Source: Verrucomicrobiia bacterium
GTDB lineage: Bacteria; Verrucomicrobiota; Verrucomicrobiia; Limisphaerales; UBA1319
DNA: 7,129 bases
Assembly (NCBI GenBank): GCA_017880715.1
Contig: JADGRT010000149.1
Location: forward strand, 1-7,129
Reading direction: 5' to 3'
Below the pieces are notes generated by a model. The model ran no database searches. It was not told the origin of the DNA and saw only the letters and a list, made by a program, of their open reading frames with translations. This document shows, in pieces, positions 1 to 5,192 of the stretch. The first letter of the stretch is position 1. Each line of letters opens with the position of its first letter. The translations under genes were made by a program, and so were the position numbers.

Positions 1-24
1 GACTTAACCGTCGATCTGTCCGCA

Positions 25-70
25 CCCGGCGTTGAAACGCCGGGCTATTTTCATGATGTCCCTCCGGGAC
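25..70. repeat. REP-like two-hairpin intergenic repeat
   Basis: Two adjacent perfect hairpins lie downstream of the minus-strand operon. The first has 9-base arms (CCCGGCGTT at 25-33 and AACGCCGGG at 36-44; in practice an 8-bp stem with a TGAA loop) and is followed by CTATTTTC. The second is GTCCC-TCC-GGGAC at 58-70, followed by a run of five A. This layout (GC-rich stem, ATTTT spacer, GTCCC/GGGAC stem) resembles short interspersed repeats that I recall as frequent in planctomycete and verrucomicrobial genomes; that is from memory, not from a search. On the plus strand the first hairpin plus CTATTTT could also end a transcript entering from the left. Positions 71-140 hold nothing recognisable. 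Confidence 0.6.
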
Positions 71-140
71 AAAAACACGGCCTCCGTCCGGCACCCGCAT
101 ATCAAATCCTAGTGGCATTGGACAGGTTGTCCCCGCCCCG

Positions 141-635
141 TCATAGGCTCAATTCGCGAATAAAATCTTCGGGCGCGCCGGGTGAAACGACCACTGTGCG
201 CTTGGAATAACGCAGCACCACAGTCCGGTGCGGATCGGTCACAAACGCGCGATAAGGGCCCAAAAGCTTGTTGCGATAAAAACCGGTGAACGAAAAAAAA
301 CCGCCGTTGCCAAAGGTGCGGATGCTGCGCCGCATCGCTTTTGGATCGAACCGCGCCGACTGCAAGTCCGCCCGTGGCAACCGCGTTGCCCAAAACAGTC
401 GATGCACCAGGATGGCGTCCCCGGTGATCGTGTACCCACGAATGGTGAAAAGCGCGCAACCCAAGACGAGCGAAAGCGGCAGCAAGGCCACCCAGGCTGT
501 CACTTCACGGGCATGCTTTAAGGCGACCAATGGAATACCCAGGCAAAGCAAGGTGGCCATGGTTGACATAACGATGAGCGATGTGCTCCAGGGCGCCTGG
601 TGGTGTTTCCCAACTGCGGATTGGTATTCGCGCAT
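141..635 (-). CDS. Membrane-anchored bacterial PH-domain protein (bPH_5-like)
   Basis: This 164-aa protein has two predicted membrane helices (about residues 18-38 and 45-65) forming a hairpin. A soluble domain follows (about 66-160) with the pattern of small bacterial PH domains: a G-Y-T-I-T-G-D start, then RLPRADLQSA, a glycine/aromatic stretch GNGGFFSFTGFY near 109-120, and a final SPGAPEDFIREL helix. Both termini should lie on the same side of the membrane, probably with the PH domain in the cytoplasm. Such domains bind partner proteins or lipids rather than catalyse reactions. It is the third gene of the operon. Its ribosome binding site AGGAG (641-645) overlaps the TAG stop of the ribbon-helix-helix gene and sits 5 nt before the ATG, so translation is probably coupled. 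The cellular function is unknown; a role with the SPFH protein is inferred only from linkage. Confidence 0.8.
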   Translation of the reverse strand: MREYQSAVGKHHQAPWSTSLIVMSTMATLLCLGIPLVALKHAREVTAWVALLPLSLVLGCALFTIRGYTITGDAILVHRLFWATRLPRADLQSARFDPKAMRRSIRTFGNGGFFSFTGFYRNKLLGPYRAFVTDPHRTVVLRYSKRTVVVSPGAPEDFIRELSL

Positions 636-643
636 AACAGCTC

Positions 644-850
644 CTAGGGACCTGGTTTTTCGGAGTTCTCGATACTGCCGGGCGCGGCGGCCCAGCGGCC
701 CTTCCGTTTAATCACCGCCTGCTTGAGCAGATACTCGATCTGGCCGTTAACGCTGCGGAGTTCGTCCTGCGCCCAGGCCTCCAGTTCGGTCCAGAGCGCC
801 GGATCGATCCGCAACAGGAACGACTTTCGCGATGCTCGCGGCTCAGGCAT
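644..850 (-). CDS. Arc-type ribbon-helix-helix DNA-binding protein
   Basis: This 68-aa protein matches the Arc/MetJ ribbon-helix-helix fold. A basic N-terminus leads into a strand (SFLLRID, residues 10-16), then helix A (PALWTELEAWAQDEL, about 17-31) and helix B (SVNGQIEYLLKQAVIK, about 33-48). The turn RSVNGQIEYLLKQA is the hallmark of Arc-family proteins that commonly sit next to SPFH genes. The tail from about residue 50 is probably disordered. Proteins of this fold dimerise and insert the paired strand into the DNA major groove, often repressing their own operon. The ATG overlaps the SPFH stop codon by 8 nt (843-850) and has no Shine-Dalgarno sequence of its own, so it probably depends on translation of the upstream gene. 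No toxin gene lies beside it, so I do not call it an antitoxin, although annotation pipelines often label such proteins HicB-like. Confidence 0.85.
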   Translation of the reverse strand: MPEPRASRKSFLLRIDPALWTELEAWAQDELRSVNGQIEYLLKQAVIKRKGRWAAAPGSIENSEKPGP

Positions 851-1760
851 ACAGCGTGCCGGCGTTCACCACTGGATGCACTTCCGATTCGCTGCAGAGC
901 ACCACCATGAGGTTGCTCACCATCGCCGCCTTGCGGTCGTCATCCAATTGGACGACTTGCTTTTCAGCCAGTTCGCGCAAGGCCATTTCCACCATGCTCA
1001 CCGCGCCGTGAACGATCTTCTGGCGCGCGGCGATAACCGCTTCGGCCTGCTGCCGGCGCAACATGGCCTGGGCAATTTCCGGCGCGTAGGCCAAATGCGT
1101 CAGCCGGGCTTCTTCCACCACCACTCCGGCCCTTCCCAAACGTTCCAACAGTTCGGCGCGCAAGGCGGCGGAGACTTCCTCCAGACCGCTCCGCAGGGTT
1201 ACCTCATTCTCTTCGCCGTAATCGTAGGCATAGGAATTGGCCAGGTGACGCACGGCCGACTCGCTTTGCACCCTCACATAGTGATCGTAATCGGCGACAT
1301 CAAAACAGGCCTGCGCGGTATCTTGAACCCGCCAGACCACCACGGCGGCAATCTCGATCGGGTTCCCGCGCTTGTCGTTCACTTTCAGTTTGTCGCCGTT
1401 CAAATTGCGCGCGCGCAGCGACACGGCGCTGAAGCGGGAATAAAAGGGATTCGCCCAATGAAAACCGCTGTCGCGAACCGTGCCGTGATAAGCGCCAAAC
1501 AGGATTAACAAACGCGCGCTGTTGGGTTGCAATGTGAAAAACCCAAGACAGGAAACAATGCCCAGCGCCAAAACCACCAGGCTCGCCACCAGCAGCCACA
1601 CCGAAAAATCCTCCTCTCGCTGGGTGGCCCGAACAAGGTCCAGAACCAGCCCGCCGCCGCTGCCCAAAAGCAACAGGATCGTCACCGGCAACATCGCCCA
1701 ACCGCTCATTACATGAACCAGCCGCTCTTTGTTCAGAGTTGTTAATTCTGCATTCATCAT
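843..1760 (-). CDS. SPFH/band-7 domain membrane protein
   Basis: This 305-aa protein belongs to the SPFH (stomatin/prohibitin/flotillin/HflK) superfamily. Two membrane helices come first (about residues 20-44 and 53-76). Then comes the band-7 domain, with FFTLQPNSARLLILFGAYHG (74-93), GFHWANPFY (99-107) and KLKVNDKRGNPIEIAAVVVWRV (124-145). A helical region with RRQQAEAVIAARQKIVHGAV (235-254) follows, and a conserved end NAGTLYA. Such proteins form large membrane-associated ring or cage assemblies that organise membranes or control proteases; the partner here is unknown. I start it at the ATG pair at 1755-1760, behind an AAGGAG site. The longer frame to 1832 would begin upstream of the predicted transcription start and its first 24 residues look like non-coding DNA. 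It is the first gene of the operon and overlaps the ribbon-helix-helix gene by 8 nt. Family assignment is firm; function is open. Confidence 0.9.
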   Translation of the reverse strand: MMNAELTTLNKERLVHVMSGWAMLPVTILLLLGSGGGLVLDLVRATQREEDFSVWLLVASLVVLALGIVSCLGFFTLQPNSARLLILFGAYHGTVRDSGFHWANPFYSRFSAVSLRARNLNGDKLKVNDKRGNPIEIAAVVVWRVQDTAQACFDVADYDHYVRVQSESAVRHLANSYAYDYGEENEVTLRSGLEEVSAALRAELLERLGRAGVVVEEARLTHLAYAPEIAQAMLRRQQAEAVIAARQKIVHGAVSMVEMALRELAEKQVVQLDDDRKAAMVSNLMVVLCSESEVHPVVNAGTLYA

Positions 1761-1763
1761 GGT

Positions 1764-1769
1764 CTCCTT
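1764..1769 (-). promoter_or_regulatory. Shine-Dalgarno of the SPFH gene
   Basis: The minus strand reads AAGGAG-ACC-ATGATG. The spacing is 3 nt to the first ATG and 6 nt to the second, so initiation may favour the second (1755-1757). The site decides the start against an in-frame ATG at 1832, which would add 24 residues. Confidence 0.75.
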
Positions 1770-1793
1770 CGAGTTGTTAATTTTCGAATCCAC

Positions 1794-1829
1794 CGCACTA
1801 TCGTGCGTTATCAGTATGATATCATAATG
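1794..1829. promoter_or_regulatory. Putative operator: palindrome over the -10 box plus downstream inverted repeat
   Basis: Positions 1812-1829 read CAGTATGATATCATAATG, an 18-bp palindrome with one mismatched pair and a perfect 12-bp core (TATGATATCATA, 1815-1826). A second inverted repeat, CGCAC-TATC-GTGCG, occupies 1794-1807. The tetramer TATC recurs at 1799, 1809 and 1820, that is 10 and 11 bp apart, about one helical turn each. The larger palindrome covers the predicted -10 box of the SPFH operon and the smaller one lies just inside the transcript. This placement is typical of repressor sites. The ribbon-helix-helix protein of the same operon is the obvious candidate ligand, but that link is inference; an unlinked regulator is equally possible. 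Confidence 0.5.
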
Positions 1830-1848
1830 CAATCTAAGCCGAGTGCAA
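1821..1848 (-). promoter_or_regulatory. Sigma70-type promoter of the SPFH/RHH/PH operon
   Basis: On the minus strand a -35 box TTGCAC (1843-1848) is followed after 16 nt by TATGAT (1821-1826), one base from the consensus -10. Transcription would start near 1814, leaving a leader of about 55 nt before the ATG at 1760. The -10 box lies inside the palindrome described separately. No experimental support is available; the call rests on box match and spacing. Confidence 0.55.
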
Positions 1849-1914
1849 CTGAAAACGCAAAAAAATGAGCAAAAGCCACTATTTTGCCTTACATGTTGCT
1901 GGAAAAGGGAATCA

Positions 1915-1974
1915 GGTAGGGCGGAGTTGCTGCTCCGCCCTGATATTTGGGCAGCGCGGCAGCGCCGCCCTACC
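1915..1974. repeat. 60-bp palindromic intergenic element with two hairpins
   Basis: The element is bounded by a perfect 10-bp inverted repeat, GGTAGGGCGG (1915-1924) and CCGCCCTACC (1965-1974). Inside are two further hairpins. One has 9-bp arms at 1918-1926 and 1933-1941 with a six-base loop. The other pairs GGGC-A-GCGC (1949-1957) with GCGC-C-GCCC (1962-1970) around a GGCA loop. The outer stem and the first inner hairpin share bases, so the folds are mutually exclusive. It looks like a REP or small MITE-type element in the divergent region between the SPFH operon and the 518-aa gene. No flanking target duplication or transposase was seen. Confidence 0.65.
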
Positions 1975-2034
1975 CGCTACTTTTGTTGGTTCCTGAATTT
2001 GCCTTGTCTCCTCACGGGTGTTGAAAATCCATCG

Positions 2035-2063
2035 TTGCCAGCATCTTGTCTCTCGCGTTATTT
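2035..2063 (+). promoter_or_regulatory. Weak candidate promoter for the 518-aa protein gene
   Basis: TTGCCA (2035-2040) is followed after 17 nt by TTATTT (2058-2063). The transcript would begin near 2070, about 15 nt before the ATG at 2085. Both boxes are imperfect, so this is only the best match seen upstream of the gene. Confidence 0.25.
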
Positions 2064-2084
2064 TGACCTGAGCGAAAATCAAAT

Positions 2085-3641
2085 ATGAGCACCCCTTCTC
2101 AACCCGCGATTGGCGGTAAAAACCTGCGTCCCTGTCCGGCCCTTAACGGATTCATCAAGCCGGCCGATTGCGGCGCCCAACGCGGCAGCAAGTTGAAGTG
2201 TCCTTCGGAATGTCCATTTTTCCCGTTTGGACTCGCCGGTTTCGATTTGTGGCTCAAAACCGATCGTGCCTGGGTTGAAAAAGTTGGCGTGCGCGCCATG
2301 CGCGTTTTGGGTGACCGAGTGCTGGCCCAGGCGGCAGCAACCTTTCGCGACACCCTTCGAGTGCATTACGAAGTGGGTTATCTCCTCGCGATTTACGATG
2401 CCCTGCTGGTCCGGCGCGATGCCCAGGAAAAAACCGTGGCCGATCTTTGGGCGGCCGACGGTTGGCGCGATCTGAACAATGACGAACGCATCATGATGGA
2501 ATCCCGCCGGCAATCGTTTGTCACCGTCATCGAAATCCAGAAGGTTCTGGATGAACAAACGATGCAATGCGTTGACCTGCTGGATCCCACCGCCCAACCG
2601 TTTGTGGTCTTGGATCGCACCATGGCCCGCCGCGCGATCCGGTTCAGTCGTCTGCTGGGCTGGCTTTCGCCGTTCCCTCAGTATTTCCGCCTCGGAAGCG
2701 CGGCTTTTTTCATTCAGAATCATTTGTGGGCCGCCTGGCTGGCCGAAGTCAACGGCTGGCTCGCCGAGGATCGCAAGACCCGTCCCGAATTGTCTCTTCG
2801 TCAGTTCCTGGGGGAAAACCTGATCGATGCGGCCGCGCTGATTGGCGACCTGTCCGATCTCATGCGCCAGCAAATCCTGCAGAGCCTGGATTTGTTTCAT
2901 TGCGCGGCCACCTACTCCCTCACCGGCAAACCGGAGGAAATCCAGGCAGTGCTCCAAAGCAAGCCTGACTTCGAGCCTGGCGAAACCACGTCTGATTCGA
3001 AGCTCGAAAAACCACTGGCTTTTTATCATTGGCTGCGACGGGGCGAATCGGCCGAGGTGGAAAAAACCATGCCCGGCGTGTTCCAGAGCGATCCGAAGAA
3101 CGACCGCGTTGGGGTTTTGGGTAGCGTACGCCTCTATCCAAACCGTTTGATCATCGAGGCTTTTTCGAAGAAAAAGTACGCCTTTGCCCGCCAGCAGGCG
3201 GAGAAATACTTCGGTTCGTCGATCCGGTTCGAAAAGGAATCCGTGCTGGATTTGGCCAAACTGGAGCGTGAGCGAGAGCAAGCGCAGGCAGTTTTCGAGG
3301 AGGCGGCTCGCGGAGTATTCGGTCCCGAAAAGCATGTTGCATCCAATGCTGAAGAAGCTGCCGCAACCAACCAGGCAGGGGACGAAATTACTCCGGACAT
3401 GAAGGGGCGGATTGGCGAGCAGACTCATCGCGAGTTTTACGCGAAATTTCTGGATGATTCGATCCCGTCGCTGGACGGCCAGACTCCGCGGGCGGCCGCG
3501 AAGGATGCCGCCCTGCGCCCGCGCCTGGTGGGATTGATGAAGGACCACATCAACAGTCTCGAGTATAACAACCGCCGGGACGGCACCCGGCTAAGCCTCG
3601 ACGAAGTGCTGGATGAGTTGGGCCTGCCGGAGCTGAAATAG
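2085..3641 (+). CDS. Conserved protein of unknown function, N-terminal four-Cys motif, SEC-C-type relatives
   Basis: This 518-aa protein has no signal peptide or membrane helix, so it is probably cytoplasmic. Near the N-terminus Cys17, Cys29, Cys39 and Cys43 (C-x11-C-x9-C-x3-C, ending CPSECPFFPF) form a likely zinc site. The middle (about 130-210) and the segment LGSVRLYPNRLIIEAF (345-360) resemble large SEC-C-type conserved proteins that I recognise only by general sequence pattern. Residues 390-430 are charged and probably coiled coil or linker. The C-terminal block (about 445-518) has SLDGQTPRAAAKDAALRPRL (462-481), the kind of segment seen near the end of those proteins, and ends DEVLDELGLPELK. 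The start is the ATG at 2085; there is no strong Shine-Dalgarno sequence (only GAGCG about 10 nt upstream). It stands alone on the plus strand between a divergent operon and a convergent gene pair. I assign no function. The 489-aa frame opposite it is rejected as a shadow. Confidence 0.8.
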   Translation: MSTPSQPAIGGKNLRPCPALNGFIKPADCGAQRGSKLKCPSECPFFPFGLAGFDLWLKTDRAWVEKVGVRAMRVLGDRVLAQAAATFRDTLRVHYEVGYLLAIYDALLVRRDAQEKTVADLWAADGWRDLNNDERIMMESRRQSFVTVIEIQKVLDEQTMQCVDLLDPTAQPFVVLDRTMARRAIRFSRLLGWLSPFPQYFRLGSAAFFIQNHLWAAWLAEVNGWLAEDRKTRPELSLRQFLGENLIDAAALIGDLSDLMRQQILQSLDLFHCAATYSLTGKPEEIQAVLQSKPDFEPGETTSDSKLEKPLAFYHWLRRGESAEVEKTMPGVFQSDPKNDRVGVLGSVRLYPNRLIIEAFSKKKYAFARQQAEKYFGSSIRFEKESVLDLAKLEREREQAQAVFEEAARGVFGPEKHVASNAEEAAATNQAGDEITPDMKGRIGEQTHREFYAKFLDDSIPSLDGQTPRAAAKDAALRPRLVGLMKDHINSLEYNNRRDGTRLSLDEVLDELGLPELK

Positions 3642-3659
3642 CGTGAAGTGGGGCTCCCG

Positions 3660-3691
3660 GAGCTCGCCCCTCCGAGAGCTCGCCCCTCCGA
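3660..3691. repeat. Perfect 16-bp tandem duplication
   Basis: GAGCTCGCCCCTCCGA occurs twice head to tail (3660-3675 and 3676-3691) in the 130-nt region between two convergent genes. Together with GGGGC at 3650-3654 it can form small GC-rich hairpins, for example CGGAG (3658-3662) with CTCCG (3670-3674). There is no T-run, so it is not a clear intrinsic terminator for either gene. The rest of the region shows nothing else I can name. Confidence 0.7.
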
Positions 3692-3771
3692 AATGCGGGA
3701 TATAATGCCACGTCCCATAAGCCGCCGTGCTTTTGCGAACGCAGGTCATGGAATTGTCAGATATGGACGAA

Positions 3772-5151
3772 TTAGATCCCATCGAATTGCCCATCGAAGA
3801 CGAGTTGGATCTTCACAACGTATATCTGGTTGCCTGCCTGTCCCCCTTCGACGATTCGCCGCACATAGGCAATCCGCCGGCCATCTGGTGAAAACACGCA
3901 GGCCTCGGGCCGCGGCGCATCGGCGGCATCGCATCGCGGCGTCGATCGATGGGTTTGACTGGTCACTACCTCGGAGATGCAAACGCTGGCGTCCATAACG
4001 TGAGCGATGAAACGACCCTCGGGGCTCCAGGTAAATGCGGAGGCGACGGGCCACGGATTACGTGTAACCTGCACGGGGGAACCGCCGTTCGGCGACACCA
4101 TCCAAAGTTGCGCGATGCCTTGCTCGTCTTTCATGAGAAATGCGATGTGCGAACCATCGGGCGAACTGCGCAGCCAGTGCCTTGGGCCTTGCAGACCGGG
4201 GTATTTGCGATCGGCGGTGAACGTCAGGCGGCGTTGGGTCGTGCCTTTGGGCGGAAACGGCAAGCGCGTCTCGGTGCCTGCCATGGGACCGTCTCCAGGA
4301 AGAGTTGGATCTTCAGGCAAATCCACGATGAACACCTCGGAAATCGTTTTGCCAAAGGCCGTGATAACCTCGCCCTGAAACGCCAGGGCGCGACCTTGGC
4401 GAGTTCCGTCCGCGCGCAGATAACCGTTGGCACCCACCCAGCCTTCCTCGCAGGCCTTCGCAATCTCATCCGAGCCTGGCTTGGGATGAGTCACCGTGCG
4501 CGTGATTAGCACCGAAAAGTATTGCCCGTCATGATTGCGCGGATGATTGGCACTGACGTGCGTCGCGCGCCAGGGGATACTTACGCCGACATTCCGTTGG
4601 TTAAGATCGTGGTCCGGGCCCGGCTCCCGAAATTGCGCCAGGACATGGTCCTCGTAAGTAAAGCTGACCCATTCGCCCGCACTGTCCCATACATGCACAT
4701 GGGAGCCTCCGCGCAAGGCGCCAGGGGTAAAGGGGGGCGTCAAATCACGCGCCTCAAGATTCATCACCTGGGGCATGGCCGTATTTGTAAACGCCCGGCT
4801 GGAATTCGCCGGACCTCCTAAATTCGCGCTCACGATCACCCCTTGGCGATGATAGGCGCAGTAGGACCAGTCGGGGGTTGGATTCTCCGGACCCAGGATG
4901 AACACGACCCGCCCATCCCGCGGATGATAAGTAGCCACCCCGCAGAAAGCCCCGTGACTCGATTCGTAAGGCATCCTGATCTCACCGGTATGAACCTGGA
5001 CCATCTCGATGCGTCGGCCGTCGAAAACCTCTCCTGCCGCATCCGAACGCGTGTCATATACGATCCATTCGCCATCAGGCGACCAGACCCCGGTATGGGT
5101 GAGGATGCGACCACCGGGACCGTGAGTAACTTGCCGTTCGGATGTTGTCAT
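3772..5151 (-). CDS. DUF3748 (YidR-like) TolB-type beta-propeller protein
   Basis: This 459-aa protein aligns from memory along most of its length with Escherichia coli YidR (DUF3748). Shared landmarks are VWSPDGEWIVYDTR (22-35), VHTGEI (53-58), FILGPENP (84-91), TPGALRGGSHVHVWD (142-156), VSFTYEDHVL (162-171), QRNVGVSIP (185-193), HPKPGSDEI (222-230) with EEGWVG (235-240), GTETRLP (292-298), QRRLTFT (306-312) and PRHWLRSSPDG (323-333). Repeated SPDG/SPEG blade motifs (24-27, 330-333, 376-379, 421-424) indicate a TolB-like propeller. The fold is related to oligogalacturonate lyase-type propellers, so a role in handling sugars is possible, but no activity is established. There is no signal peptide, so it is probably cytoplasmic. 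The ATG at 5151 fits the YidR N-terminus (ERQVTH against ETQLTF) although no Shine-Dalgarno precedes it. It lies 41 nt behind the oxidoreductase gene on the same strand and is probably co-transcribed. Confidence 0.88.
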   Translation of the reverse strand: MTTSERQVTHGPGGRILTHTGVWSPDGEWIVYDTRSDAAGEVFDGRRIEMVQVHTGEIRMPYESSHGAFCGVATYHPRDGRVVFILGPENPTPDWSYCAYHRQGVIVSANLGGPANSSRAFTNTAMPQVMNLEARDLTPPFTPGALRGGSHVHVWDSAGEWVSFTYEDHVLAQFREPGPDHDLNQRNVGVSIPWRATHVSANHPRNHDGQYFSVLITRTVTHPKPGSDEIAKACEEGWVGANGYLRADGTRQGRALAFQGEVITAFGKTISEVFIVDLPEDPTLPGDGPMAGTETRLPFPPKGTTQRRLTFTADRKYPGLQGPRHWLRSSPDGSHIAFLMKDEQGIAQLWMVSPNGGSPVQVTRNPWPVASAFTWSPEGRFIAHVMDASVCISEVVTSQTHRSTPRCDAADAPRPEACVFSPDGRRIAYVRRIVEGGQAGNQIYVVKIQLVFDGQFDGI

Positions 5152-5192
5152 CTGGAATGAGAAGCAGATGATGCCGATGGAATGACGGCGAT

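Noticed and set aside
723..1508. 261-aa open frame on the plus strand across the SPFH gene
   Set aside because: It is rich in His, Gln and Arg with no domain, and lies opposite a strongly recognisable SPFH sequence.
1761..1832. Longer N-terminus for the SPFH protein starting at the ATG at 1832
   Set aside because: It would start upstream of the predicted transcription start and within the palindrome, whereas a good AAGGAG precedes the ATG at 1760.
1869..1887. GCAAAA / TTTTGC inverted repeat followed by a T-run on the minus strand
   Set aside because: The stem is only 6 bp and AT-rich, and there is no minus-strand gene upstream for it to terminate.
2079..3548. 489-aa open frame on the minus strand opposite the 518-aa gene
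   Set aside because: Its composition is irregular and I recognise no family. The plus-strand frame has a clustered cysteine motif and recognisable domain-like blocks, so this frame is a shadow.
3701..3706. Perfect TATAAT on the plus strand as a promoter
   Set aside because: There is no acceptable -35 box 16-18 nt upstream and no plus-strand gene downstream; the next gene runs the other way.
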